From the NCBI GenBank assembly GCA_947167045.1, contig CAMVGO010000004.1, forward strand, positions 29,533 through 93,532: a stretch of 64,000 nt of DNA, in the 5' to 3' direction. A program made the position numbers and the translations under genes. The notes below the pieces were generated by a model. It searched no databases, was not told the DNA's origin, and saw only the letters and a list, made by a program, of their open reading frames with translations. This document shows, one piece after another, positions 9,972-20,107 of this stretch. This DNA is from an uncultured Clostridia bacterium. GTDB taxonomy: Bacteria; Bacillota; Clostridia; Saccharofermentanales; Saccharofermentanaceae. How positions within the stretch are numbered: position 1 is the first letter of the stretch; every line of letters begins with the position of its first letter.

Positions 9972-10742
9972 TTATTTGCCGAGGATGGTAACATCGGCAC
10001 CGAACCACTTGTTGGAGATCTGTGCCATCGTTCCGTCAGCAGCCATGTCATCCATAGCTTTCTGAACTTCATCACGGAGAGCGGTATTTCCCTTGAGGAA
10101 ACCTACGCCGTACTCTTCGGATGCGACTGCCTCGTCAAGGACCTTGAAAGCCTTGCCTGATGTCTGGATCTCATAACGCGCAACGATCTCGTCCATTACG
10201 ATGGCATCAACGCTGCCCATCTCAAGTTCCATCATGGCATTGAGATAGGAATCCATCTCGATGAGGTCACCGAATGAATCCTTGAGAGCCGCATTGTCTT
10301 CGAGAGCTGCAAGACCTGAAGAATCCTTCTGTACAGCTACAGTCTTGCCTGCAAGATCTGCAAGTGAAGCGATAGCAGAATCGTTCTTTACTACAACTAC
10401 CTGGTCATTGCTCATGTAAGCCTTTGTCCATGTGTATCCGTCTTCTCTGCCGCTGATGGTAAAACCGTTCCAGATGCAGTCGATGTTGCCTGTAGCGAGT
10501 TCCTGATCCTTGGAATCCCATGCGATGGGCTGTGCCACGAACTCACGTCCCATACGCTTTGCTGCTTCCTTTGCGAGATCAAGATCGAATCCTACATATG
10601 AACCGTCGTCTGCGACGAAGCCCATAGGCGGGAATTCCTGGTCGAAACCTACGACAAACTTCTTGTCATCCTTCTTTCCGCAGCCTGCAAAAGCAAGTGC
10701 CAGTGTGGCAACCGCCATAACAGATGCCACGATCTTCTTCAT
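9972..10742 (-). CDS. Polar amino-acid ABC transporter substrate-binding lipoprotein
   Basis: MKKIVASVMAVATLALAFAGCGKKDD signal/lipobox; FVVGFDQEFPPMGFVADDGSYVGFDLDLAKEAAKRMG typical SBP_bac_3. Confidence 0.93.
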   Translation of the reverse strand: MKKIVASVMAVATLALAFAGCGKKDDKKFVVGFDQEFPPMGFVADDGSYVGFDLDLAKEAAKRMGREFVAQPIAWDSKDQELATGNIDCIWNGFTISGREDGYTWTKAYMSNDQVVVVKNDSAIASLADLAGKTVAVQKDSSGLAALEDNAALKDSFGDLIEMDSYLNAMMELEMGSVDAIVMDEIVARYEIQTSGKAFKVLDEAVASEEYGVGFLKGNTALRDEVQKAMDDMAADGTMAQISNKWFGADVTILGK

Positions 10743-10779
10743 AACCATAAACACTTTTCCTCCGTTTGTTTTGGCTTAA

Positions 10780-11424
10780 TTATTTGGTGCCGAAAATACG
10801 GTCACCCGCATCTCCCAGACCGGGGAGAATATACGCGTTTTCATTGAGTTCCCTGTCTACGTTTCCGACATAAATATCGATATCGGGATGAGCCTTTGCA
10901 AGTCTCTCGATACCGACGGGAGCAGCGATGATGCACATGAACTTGATGAGCTTTCCGCCGTGCGCCTTGATGGAATTGATGGCATCGACTGCAGAACCGC
11001 CCGTAGCGAGCATAGGGTCGACGACAACGATGAGACGCTGATCGATGGGATCAGGGAGCTTGCAGTAATAATCGTGAGGCTCGTGTGTCTCGGGATCCCT
11101 GTAAAGACCGATGTGACCGACTTTTGCAAGAGGAGCCAGAGCCTGAACGCCGGGTACCATACCGAGTCCTGCACGCAGGATCGGAACGATGGCAAGCTTC
11201 TTGCCGTCGATCATGGGAGTCATGCACTTCTCAAGAGGAGTCTGGATCTCCACATCCTTTAACGGAAGGTCTCTCAATGCCTCATAGCCTTCAAGCGTGG
11301 CGATCTCCTCAACGAGCTGTCTGAACTCATAAGTGCCGGTGTTAACGTTTCTTAAGAGTGAGATCTTATGCTTGATGAGAGGGTGATCCATTACCTGAAC
11401 ATTCGTAAAATCTTTGTACTGCAT
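10780..11424 (-). CDS. upp: Uracil phosphoribosyltransferase
   Basis: [37 protein letters not shown] loop, [14 protein letters not shown]-terminus. Confidence 0.96.
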   Translation of the reverse strand: MQYKDFTNVQVMDHPLIKHKISLLRNVNTGTYEFRQLVEEIATLEGYEALRDLPLKDVEIQTPLEKCMTPMIDGKKLAIVPILRAGLGMVPGVQALAPLAKVGHIGLYRDPETHEPHDYYCKLPDPIDQRLIVVVDPMLATGGSAVDAINSIKAHGGKLIKFMCIIAAPVGIERLAKAHPDIDIYVGNVDRELNENAYILPGLGDAGDRIFGTK

Positions 11425-11614
11425 AGCAATCTCCTTTTCGCATCAAAAGTGCCTGAAAGAATAATCTCCTGATTATTTTAGTTGAATGATTTTTTAAGTC
11501 AATAAAACTCACGCGCTACTTGTAAATATTACAGACAAATGTCATTTTGATTGCTTGAATTTTACGCATTAGTGCTATGATAGATTAAATTCCATAACAA
11601 CGGAGGGCTTGTCT

Positions 11615-13108
11615 ATGAGTAAATCCAACCTTCAGGATGGAGCGGTCTACGACGCGAAAACTCTGGGTGCCGGTCGTATCGTCGTACTCGGTTTCCAACA
11701 CATGTTCGCCATGTTCGGATCAACTATCCTGGTTCCTGCTCTCACCGGACTGTCGGTGTCAGCCACACTTCTTTTCGCAGGTCTCGGAACACTTCTCTTC
11801 CACCTTATCTCAAAGAGAAAAGTACCTGCATTCCTCGGTTCATCTTTTGCATTCCTTGCCGGTTACTTCGCCATTGCACCGAACGGCGAACGTGAACTGC
11901 TTCCCTACGCCTGCTTCGGCGTTGCGTGCGCAGGTCTCATGTACCTCATCCTGGCAGGACTCATCAAGGGATTCGGCGTAAACCGTGTACTTAAGTTCTT
12001 CCCGCCTATCGTAACAGGCCCTATCATCATCGCGATCGGTCTCTGCCTTTCAGGCACCGCCATCAACAGTTGCTCCACCAACTGGATCGTCGCTGTCGTA
12101 GCGATCATCATCATCGTCATCTGCAACATCTGGGGTAAGGGAATGGTCAAGATCACCCCTATCCTCCTCGGTGTCATCGGCTCATGCGTACTCTGCATCA
12201 TCCTCATGCTCGCCACAGGCCGTCCTGACGGAAACGGCTACTATGCAATCATGGGCAATCCCGACTTCCAGTTATTCTCGGAAGCCAGCATAGAGAACAT
12301 CAAGAACGCCGCATGGCTCGGACTTCCTTTCAAGTATCAGGATACAGTTCCCGCCATCTTCACCGGCGGCAATCTCGACAAGGGTCTCCTTGTAACCGCG
12401 ATCGCAACCATCGTTCCGATCTCCCTCGCGACCATCGTTGAGCACATCGGCGACATCTCCGCCATCTCCTCGACAGTCGGACGTAACTTCATTCAGGATC
12501 CCGGACTTCACAGAACACTCATCGGTGACGGTCTTGCAACAACAGTCGCTTCCCTCTTCGGCGCTCCCGCCAACACAACATACGGCGAGAACACGGGCGT
12601 TCTTACTCTCTCCAAGGTATTCGATCCTATGGTAGTAAGACTTGCGGCTCTCTTTGCGATCCTCTTCTCTTTCTCACCCAAGCTCGCTGCATGCATCTCC
12701 GCTATCCCGACTCCTGTTATCGGCGGTATCTCGCTCGTACTCTACGGCATGATCTCCGCTGTCGGCGTAAGAAACGTAGTTGAGAACAAGATCGACTTCT
12801 CCAAGACGAGAAACGTCATCATCGCAGCTCTCATCCTCGTTCTTTCCATCGGCGTCACATACAGTTCCGCCGGTGCGATCAACATCCCCTGCGGTGCTTT
12901 CGTGATCTCCCTTTCCGGTCTCGCAGTAGGTTCTCTCGTAGGCATCATCTTCAACGCCGCACTTCCCGGCAAGGACTATGTTTTCGATGACAACCGCGAA
13001 GCAGCCGAAAGCAAGAACTCCAGCATAAAGCCTGAACCTGCAGGCAAGTTCCTTGTACTGGACAAAGACAAGGAAAAGGAAAAGAGCAAGGGAAAAAACA
13101 AGAAGTAA
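11615..13108 (+). CDS. uraA: Uracil permease (NCS2 / UraA family)
   Basis: GFQHMFAMFGSTILVPALTGLSVSATLLFAGLGTLLFHL and FGAPANTTYGENTGVL NCS2 motifs; divergent from upp. ATG at 11615 preferred over the TTG at 11609. Confidence 0.94.
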   Translation: MSKSNLQDGAVYDAKTLGAGRIVVLGFQHMFAMFGSTILVPALTGLSVSATLLFAGLGTLLFHLISKRKVPAFLGSSFAFLAGYFAIAPNGERELLPYACFGVACAGLMYLILAGLIKGFGVNRVLKFFPPIVTGPIIIAIGLCLSGTAINSCSTNWIVAVVAIIIIVICNIWGKGMVKITPILLGVIGSCVLCIILMLATGRPDGNGYYAIMGNPDFQLFSEASIENIKNAAWLGLPFKYQDTVPAIFTGGNLDKGLLVTAIATIVPISLATIVEHIGDISAISSTVGRNFIQDPGLHRTLIGDGLATTVASLFGAPANTTYGENTGVLTLSKVFDPMVVRLAALFAILFSFSPKLAACISAIPTPVIGGISLVLYGMISAVGVRNVVENKIDFSKTRNVIIAALILVLSIGVTYSSAGAINIPCGAFVISLSGLAVGSLVGIIFNAALPGKDYVFDDNREAAESKNSSIKPEPAGKFLVLDKDKEKEKSKGKNKK

Positions 13109-13136
13109 TTCCTTAAACAGTTCAGATAATTTCCGG

Positions 13137-13174
13137 GGCTGACTCATAAACGAATGAGTCAGCCTCTTTCTTTT
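13137..13174 (+). terminator. Rho-independent terminator after uraA
   Basis: GGCTGACTCAT-AAACGA-ATGAGTCAGCC followed by TCTTTCTTTT. Confidence 0.85.
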
Positions 13175-13355
13175 GATCTGCAAAGATCAGCTTTGCGTCG
13201 GATTGCATGATCCTGATCCTCTGAAAGGACAAAAAGGGGTGAAAATATGCAAATTCCAAAAGCTTGCAAGTTTTTGACCCTTTTAGGGGTGGAAAAGGGT
13301 TGAAAAGACGCACCGGGGAAAAACCGATATTACGAAAGCAAAGTACTGGCCAGAT

Positions 13356-13931
13356 TCAGAGTAATGCCAAGAGCGCGATCCCCGCTGTCTCAAGCACTAT
13401 GACGATTGCTAAAAGAAGCACGTACATCTTGAGCTTTGCGACATCCGTGACTGAAACGGAAACTGTCTGCCGGGGAGTTGCGGAATCAGTCTCTACCCCG
13501 CTGAAAGCGTCGGCTATGTAATCAGATGAAGCCGCCTTATCCTCTTCGGCGATAAAAAACGGCTGTTCGGATTCCTTAACAGGCTGCTTTATCTTTGCCC
13601 TGACTTCCTCAGTATCTATCTCGGGAACGAATATCCTGCTCTCCACCTTTGCAGCGCCCGTCTTGATACCTGTTGCCCTGGGCTTTATTTCACCCTTAAG
13701 GAGAGCCGTATCCTCAAACGGATTCATGGCATTGGCGGACTGCTCGGTAAACTCGGGAGTGTCCGAATCTCTTACGAAAGCCATCTGCTCGGCATCGTAA
13801 TGGATATTAACATCCACCCTGTCGAGCCTGGTAATGGGAACATGACGGTCGGGATCAAGTCTCCCCGGCCGTTCGTAAAGCGGTGTCTGTTCCGCATTTC
13901 TATTGATAAAACCGTTGCTTTCGTTTTCCAT
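13356..13931 (-). CDS. Hypothetical protein with a single C-terminal TM segment (tail-anchored topology)
   Basis: Long polar N-terminus; C-terminal MYVLLLAIVIVLETAGIALLALL. Confidence 0.6.
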   Translation of the reverse strand: MENESNGFINRNAEQTPLYERPGRLDPDRHVPITRLDRVDVNIHYDAEQMAFVRDSDTPEFTEQSANAMNPFEDTALLKGEIKPRATGIKTGAAKVESRIFVPEIDTEEVRAKIKQPVKESEQPFFIAEEDKAASSDYIADAFSGVETDSATPRQTVSVSVTDVAKLKMYVLLLAIVIVLETAGIALLALL

Positions 13932-14008
13932 GTCGGTGATTATACCACAATTCCGCGAAGGACATTTCCCTGGTCCTTCCTATCAGTTTTCCGAAAACCT
14001 GATACCCG

Positions 14009-17000
14009 TCATTCGCCCTTCACGAACAGATCGTCATCCATTACCAGCAGTTCCTGACGGATGCAGTAATCGACAGCCCTCTTTCCGAGCATGTAGTTAT
14101 CGGAATCCTCCGAAGCTCTCGAAAAACCTAAAGCCTTGCAGGTCTCGACAATAAGGCTCGCATAAGGCATGCCGTACTGTGACCTCGCCAGATAGTTGGC
14201 TGCGCACGCAGCTTCCTGAACAGGGATATCAGCGGCTTTACGCGGCTTCGTTCCTTCGGCAGGCGTCCTGTAGAAGTCCATGACCTTACCGATCTCGGTA
14301 CCGTCCTTCCAAAGAAAGATGACTTCCGAATCATCATCTTCGGATGCCAGGTCGAGCTTCTGCGTCGTGTAATGGAGCTTCACGTTCTTCTCTATGCTCT
14401 TTACGAGATAGGAACAGCGGTCGCGCAGCTTCGGCGTCATCTTTGCAATGCCTGCAAGTGTGATGAGTTCTTTTGCAAGGACATCGGCACTGACAGGCGA
14501 TTCCTGCTCCACGATAGCCATTACGCATTCCTGCAGATACTTGGTGTTAAGAGCATCGCAGAACTCCGCCGAAGTCATGGACCTCGGCTTAAGATCTGCA
14601 GCCTTATATGTTATTGAAGGACATCCGTTTGAGGTTATGTCTGCGTCAGCCGTTTTTTTTTGCGTCTGATCTTCAGCGCTGTCTGTTGAGGCCTGTTCTT
14701 CAGCTCCGTCTTCAGGCTCATCCTGACCGTATATCACTACTGTCGGACCGTTGCCGTCTTCTTCGGGAGATACAGCATCAGCGCTGTCTGAAGGTGCATC
14801 AGCAGAAGCATCCGCATCTGCTGCCGGAGTTTCTTCATCAGACTTGCTTTCCGCCTCACAGGCTTTCTTCGCGTCTTCTATCAGAGCCACCAGTTTTTCA
14901 AATACGCTGTCGGGATTCTCCCACCACTCGAGAGACCATATCCTTACAACGTTCCAGCCGAAGCTCTTGAGCATCGACATCTGGGATACTTCTCTTGATG
15001 TTGTCGTACCCGATGCCGCGTAAACTGGACCGTCCAAAAGGATGCCGAGGCAATACGTTCCGTCCTTCTCGGGAGATACGACGCCGATGTCGATCTTGAA
15101 TCCGGACTTTCCGACACCCTTATCGGTGTCATAACCCATTGCCTTGAATCTTGCGCAGATATCGTCCGCGATACCCGTGAATGCGGCGCTGCGGTCAATA
15201 AGCGGCGTGTTCGAATTATCCGATGAATTGCCTGTGGCGGCGATATCCTGATCCCAGACAGTGCTGCCTGCGGCATACTGAAGGAATCTCTTGAATGCCT
15301 TTACGCCCTCCGAAGACGTGTCATTGATGCGGATCTCTTCGGGCGAGATCGACGAGAACACTTTCATCTCGATCCTTGATCTGGTTACGGCAACATTAAG
15401 TCTTCTCCATCCGCCGTCCCTGTTCAGAGGACCGAAGTTCATTATCAGTCTTCCGGTCTCGTCCTTGCCGTAGCCTACCGAGAACAAAATGACGTCGCGT
15501 TCGTCACCCTGTACGTTTTCGAGATTCTTGATAAAGACGGGTTCCTCGCTGCCGAATGCCCACTTCTCGAGAACGGGATCCTTGCTCGCAGCCTCATCAA
15601 GAAGGTCTTCAATGAGCGACTGCTGCTGGATGTTGAACGTAACTACGCCGACGCTGTATCTTGAGAGCACGGGATCGTGAGCACGGTTTACGAGCTCATC
15701 AATAACGGCCTGGGCTTCAGTCTTATTCGTCCTTGTCTTTCCGGAATCGAACGAACCTCCGCAGTCGACCATAGTAACCTTTGATTCCCTGTCGTCAGGC
15801 GACGGGAACGTAAAGAGCCTTCCCTCATAGAAAGACTTATTGGAGAACGTGATGAGGCTTTCATGACGGCTCCTGTAGTGCCATGCCAGGAACATCTGCG
15901 GCATGCTTATCGCAAGGCAGTCGTCCAAGATGCTCTCAAGATCATCTGTCTCAAAAGCCTCTTCCTCATTGACCTGTTCCGTAAAGAATGACGTAGGCGG
16001 CATCTGCTTCGGGTCGCCGACGATAACGGCTTCCTTGCCTCTTGCTATAACGCCTATGGCTTTGCATGTCGGCAGCTGGCTCGCTTCGTCGAATACAACG
16101 ATATCGAACATTCCGCTCTTATCCGGATCGAGATACTGTGCGCATGAAAGAGGGCTCATGAGGACACAGGGACAGAGCTTTAGGATAAGGTCGCCGATCT
16201 GCGAGAAAAGGGTTCTTATCGACACGCCCCTGCCGCCTGACTTGATCGCATGCTGCAGGATGCCGAGTGCCGACGATACGTTCGCGTCCTTGCTGAGGTC
16301 AGGCAGATTCTTTGCTATCCTCAGGTAGATCTCCTGTCTCGTAAGCTTTTCGAACTCATCGTTGACCTTTGAAAGCTCATCTATCTTCTTCTCGAAAACA
16401 AGGCCCGAGAAAGATCTCAAGACTTCACTGTTATCGATTATCTGCGAAATGAGCAGACTGCTGTATGCCTTGCGGAACGAACCGATCATGCCGTCAGCCG
16501 TGACAGCGCCGCTGTCATAACCCTTTACGAGATTTGAGACCTTATACTCATCGCATCTTGATGCCATGAGATTGAACTGCATCCTGTCTCTTAAGAATTC
16601 GCTGTCATCGATAAGCGTCTGAGCCATCTGCTTCTTGGTCTCGAAAAGATCTTCGCCGGGCTCGAAACTTCCGTATGCAAAACCGTATACTGCATTAAGT
16701 TTTTCATAAGCATCCTTATATGCTGCTGCCTTGCGGTTAAAGTCGTTAACAGCTGTAACGGCGGTAACGTCACCGCTGCCTATCAGTTTTCTAAGAGTGC
16801 CTGTCGGATCAACGGGCGCGAACTCCGCAAATGCGGCATGCGCACTTTCATTGAGTGTTTCAACGGCTGCCACGTCAAAGCCCGGGAAAGCAACACCCGG
16901 ATTATAGAGTTCACCGAGATAACCTCTTGCGGAAGTAATGAATGCCAGAGCATTCTGAACTGAATTCCTGTAATCTGAGAGCGCCTTGAAATCCTGCTCA

Positions 17001-19294
17001 AGGACATCTTTTCTGTTACCTTTGATGTCGTATGCCCTGACCTTTTTGTAGACATTGCCTTCAGCCATTCCGCGCATCAGAGCATTCTTGGCCTTTGCGG
17101 TCATGAGCTCGCTTAAGAGCGAGGCGCCGTCAAGATCGAGGAAACCGGGCTGCCATACGGAAAGAAGAGCGTCCCTCTTTGCGAGAGCGTCCTTGCAGCT
17201 TACTATCATGTCTCTTAAGGCAAGATAAGCACTTTCGGTGTCATCAGCGCAGATAAGGCCCTTCGGGATGTTAAGGTTCTTGAGCTTCAGTATGGCGACA
17301 CCGCAGTAACTGAGACCCGAGATCCTCTTTATGGTTCCGACATCACCTGCCGCCCTGCAGCTATAACCTGCAAGGAGTTTTTCAAATTCACCTATGCTTG
17401 CGGCAAACTCATCGTATGCTGCGATCATAGCCATGGCTAGCGGTGAAAGCTGATTCTTTGCCTCCTGTGAATATCCCGAAGACCTTACGAACGGGAGCTT
17501 GCCTTCGAGTTTTCCTGAAGAAGCCACCAGTTCACCTAACGCTGTTTCGGTCTCTTTCAATCTGTCCGGCGTAAGCTGTTCTATAAATCCGTCGTCAAAA
17601 GCACCGCAGTCGGCAGCATCCTGATTTGCGGCATAAACGTTTATGAGTTCATAGAGTGACAATCCGCATCCGCGCTTTACGTGAAGTTCGTTTGCATACT
17701 TATCGAGTTCTCTTCTCTTGTTTGCGATGTCTTCAAGCGACTTCTCGTAATCGCCGTCGACCTTGATGTTCGATCTGACTTCGCTTGCGACCTTCAGCTG
17801 ATCGAGCACGTAGCTCTTTCTGACTTTGTTGGAATGAAGCTCCAGGCAGAAAGGCGCAATGCCTATCTTTTCCAAACGCTTGTAAACAACATCCAGCGCG
17901 GCCTTCTTCTCGGCGGCGAAAAGCACTTTTCTGTTGTTTGCGAGGCAGTTTGCAATTATCGAAGTAATGGTCTGTGACTTGCCCGTTCCCGGAGGACCGT
18001 GGAGAACGAAGCTGCAGCCTTCACCGGCGCGTTTTATTGCAGCGAGCTGGGAACTGTCGGCGACGATAGGCAGGAATACATCCTCCTCATTAACTTTGCC
18101 GTCAGACAACTTCTCTTCTTCGCTCCACTGTCTCTGCTGCTCGATAAAACACTCGTCGAGGCCGCCGTTGATGAGGCTCTTTACGATCTTGTTCTTTGAG
18201 ATCGAATCCCTGTGGCTGTGCATGTCATTCCACATGACGAACTGGGAGAATGAGAACAGTCCCAAAACGCATGCCTCGATGACTTCCCAGCCCTTGAGAG
18301 CGCCTACGACTTCCTTTACCTGGTCGAATACCTTCTTAACATCGATGCCGTGTTCATCCGTCGGAAGCGTCTTGCTGAACTCATCGAATTCGATCTTGAA
18401 ATCCTGTCTTAACTTCTCTGATACGGTGACGTTGAACTGGACATCCTCGTCCCTTCTTCTCATCGTGTACTTGATGCCGAACTTCTTGACGAGCTCGACC
18501 GGGATCAGGAGCAAAGGAGCATAACAGGGCTCTTTCCTGTCCTTTTCGTACCACTTTAAGAAACCGCATGCAAGGAACAGCGTATTGGCGCCGTTCTCTT
18601 CCATCGAAGTCCTCGCGCCTCTGTAGAGTGTCTTGATATTCTTGTCGAGAACGGCTTCCGTAACAGATGAGACGAGCACGCCCTTCTCGTATTTCTTCTC
18701 GATGAATTCCCTGAATTCGTCTATGTGAGCCAGATCTTCAATGGAGTAATCTTTCGCGGGAACACCCTTGACCTTTTTGGTCTTCTTTGCGGGAGTTGAA
18801 GCAGCCGCTTCAGTGGCAGCCTCCTTTGCGGGAGTTTCAGTTGCTACAGTTTCAGCTGCAGGCGCAGCAGGTTCCGCGGCAGGTTCTGCAGGTGTCTCTT
18901 CAGTTGTCTCCGCAGATTCAGCCTTCTCTGCATTATCAGCAGGCTCAGCAGCATTTTCTTCTGCTTTTGCGGCTTCTATCTCATCGACAGGCTTAATGGC
19001 ATCCGGGACTTCCTTGGGTTCGGTCTCCTCAGCCTCTTTCTCTGCCTCATCTTCCGCGCCGCGCGAGATTATCGAGAAATTCTTCTCCTGGGCTATGAGG
19101 TCCTCTATGTTGGCGCATTCAGGCACGAAAAGAGGAATGGAAGAACCTTTTATCCTAAGGTTCAAAAGAGAATTACGTGTACTTAAGTCAAGGAGTTTGC
19201 GTTCCCAAAGATCGAATTTGACAGTGCTTCTGCTTGGATCGACCGAACCGTTCTGCTGATCGTTACCGGTGTTTTCAAGATTGACTTCACTCAT
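14009..19294 (-). CDS. Large SF1 helicase, COG1112 / DUF4011-DUF3320 type, with Vsr/DUF559-like segment
   Basis: DUF4011-like N-term (WERKLLDLSTRNSLLNLRIKG), Walker A HGPPGTGKSQTITSIIANCL, Walker B FDIVVFDEASQLP, VGDPKQMPPTSFF, LNVAVTRSR, then CLGILLDGPVYAAS...SREVSQMSMLKSFGWNVVRIWSLEWWENP and a DUF3320-like C-terminus; two A/E/D-rich linkers. Confidence 0.88.
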   Translation of the reverse strand: MSEVNLENTGNDQQNGSVDPSRSTVKFDLWERKLLDLSTRNSLLNLRIKGSSIPLFVPECANIEDLIAQEKNFSIISRGAEDEAEKEAEETEPKEVPDAIKPVDEIEAAKAEENAAEPADNAEKAESAETTEETPAEPAAEPAAPAAETVATETPAKEAATEAAASTPAKKTKKVKGVPAKDYSIEDLAHIDEFREFIEKKYEKGVLVSSVTEAVLDKNIKTLYRGARTSMEENGANTLFLACGFLKWYEKDRKEPCYAPLLLIPVELVKKFGIKYTMRRRDEDVQFNVTVSEKLRQDFKIEFDEFSKTLPTDEHGIDVKKVFDQVKEVVGALKGWEVIEACVLGLFSFSQFVMWNDMHSHRDSISKNKIVKSLINGGLDECFIEQQRQWSEEEKLSDGKVNEEDVFLPIVADSSQLAAIKRAGEGCSFVLHGPPGTGKSQTITSIIANCLANNRKVLFAAEKKAALDVVYKRLEKIGIAPFCLELHSNKVRKSYVLDQLKVASEVRSNIKVDGDYEKSLEDIANKRRELDKYANELHVKRGCGLSLYELINVYAANQDAADCGAFDDGFIEQLTPDRLKETETALGELVASSGKLEGKLPFVRSSGYSQEAKNQLSPLAMAMIAAYDEFAASIGEFEKLLAGYSCRAAGDVGTIKRISGLSYCGVAILKLKNLNIPKGLICADDTESAYLALRDMIVSCKDALAKRDALLSVWQPGFLDLDGASLLSELMTAKAKNALMRGMAEGNVYKKVRAYDIKGNRKDVLEQDFKALSDYRNSVQNALAFITSARGYLGELYNPGVAFPGFDVAAVETLNESAHAAFAEFAPVDPTGTLRKLIGSGDVTAVTAVNDFNRKAAAYKDAYEKLNAVYGFAYGSFEPGEDLFETKKQMAQTLIDDSEFLRDRMQFNLMASRCDEYKVSNLVKGYDSGAVTADGMIGSFRKAYSSLLISQIIDNSEVLRSFSGLVFEKKIDELSKVNDEFEKLTRQEIYLRIAKNLPDLSKDANVSSALGILQHAIKSGGRGVSIRTLFSQIGDLILKLCPCVLMSPLSCAQYLDPDKSGMFDIVVFDEASQLPTCKAIGVIARGKEAVIVGDPKQMPPTSFFTEQVNEEEAFETDDLESILDDCLAISMPQMFLAWHYRSRHESLITFSNKSFYEGRLFTFPSPDDRESKVTMVDCGGSFDSGKTRTNKTEAQAVIDELVNRAHDPVLSRYSVGVVTFNIQQQSLIEDLLDEAASKDPVLEKWAFGSEEPVFIKNLENVQGDERDVILFSVGYGKDETGRLIMNFGPLNRDGGWRRLNVAVTRSRIEMKVFSSISPEEIRINDTSSEGVKAFKRFLQYAAGSTVWDQDIAATGNSSDNSNTPLIDRSAAFTGIADDICARFKAMGYDTDKGVGKSGFKIDIGVVSPEKDGTYCLGILLDGPVYAASGTTTSREVSQMSMLKSFGWNVVRIWSLEWWENPDSVFEKLVALIEDAKKACEAESKSDEETPAADADASADAPSDSADAVSPEEDGNGPTVVIYGQDEPEDGAEEQASTDSAEDQTQKKTADADITSNGCPSITYKAADLKPRSMTSAEFCDALNTKYLQECVMAIVEQESPVSADVLAKELITLAGIAKMTPKLRDRCSYLVKSIEKNVKLHYTTQKLDLASEDDDSEVIFLWKDGTEIGKVMDFYRTPAEGTKPRKAADIPVQEAACAANYLARSQYGMPYASLIVETCKALGFSRASEDSDNYMLGKRAVDYCIRQELLVMDDDLFVKGE

Positions 19295-19385
19295 TAGTGA
19301 TCCCTCCTGATCAGGCTTTTATCAAATTATTATAACTTATTTAGGGAAAACTTGCTTGAGGAAGGTTTGAGGAAAAGCTGTCTTT

Positions 19386-20099
19386 TTACTTGTTGTTCAG
19401 TTTTTTACGGAGCGACTTATAATCCGGCACATATTCGCCGACAATGGCCCAGAACCGGCTGGAATGATTAGGCTCTATGAAATGCGCAAACTCATGGATG
19501 ACAACGTATCTTATGATCTCCCTGTCCTTTTCAAAGAGCCTGTAGCTGAACTTGAGTTCGCCCCTTTTCGAGAAACACTCGCCCCAGAAAGACTTGTATT
19601 CACCCAGAGTTATCTTTTTCGGCGGCGCTACGCCCTTTTGGGCAAACAGCGGATACACCTCGCCGCACAGATCGACGATCACGCTCCTGATGCAGTTCCT
19701 TCTCCATTTCTCGAAGGTCATGTATTTCGAGCGGTAATCTGACACATCCTTAACGGTCAGCGTGATGATGCCGTTCTCCGCGCCGCACGTGTTTTTCGCG
19801 CCGCTTTCGACCTTGAGGATAAAGGGCTTTCCGAAAACATCGAATATCTCGCCGTCAACAAACTGCCTTGCCCTGACCCTGGTACGGTCTTCGTGCACGG
19901 TGTCATCAATCGCCTTGAGGAGATAGTCCTGCTTTGAGATTATGAATCTCACGGCCTCATTGATGTCGACGCCGTACGGGATCGAGCAGTATAAGGTGCC
20001 GTCGCGCCTTACGCGTACGTTGATGTTTCTTATGCGTTTGCGTTCAAACTCGACACCGATAACACGACTGCCGAGGGTTAGTTTTCTGATTTCCGACAT
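19386..20099 (-). CDS. YgjP-type (DUF45 / COG1451, M48-like) metal-dependent hydrolase
   Basis: VVIHEFAHFIEPNHSSRFWAIVGEYVPDYKSLRKKLN: HExxH plus the N-H-S-xx-FW pattern of the family. Confidence 0.88.
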   Translation of the reverse strand: MSEIRKLTLGSRVIGVEFERKRIRNINVRVRRDGTLYCSIPYGVDINEAVRFIISKQDYLLKAIDDTVHEDRTRVRARQFVDGEIFDVFGKPFILKVESGAKNTCGAENGIITLTVKDVSDYRSKYMTFEKWRRNCIRSVIVDLCGEVYPLFAQKGVAPPKKITLGEYKSFWGECFSKRGELKFSYRLFEKDREIIRYVVIHEFAHFIEPNHSSRFWAIVGEYVPDYKSLRKKLNNK

Positions 20100-20107
20100 A
20101 GGACCTG

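Noticed and set aside
18768-19259. 163-aa plus-strand Ser/Ala-rich ORF
   Set aside because: Antisense to the acidic low-complexity linker of the helicase; composition is a mirror artefact.
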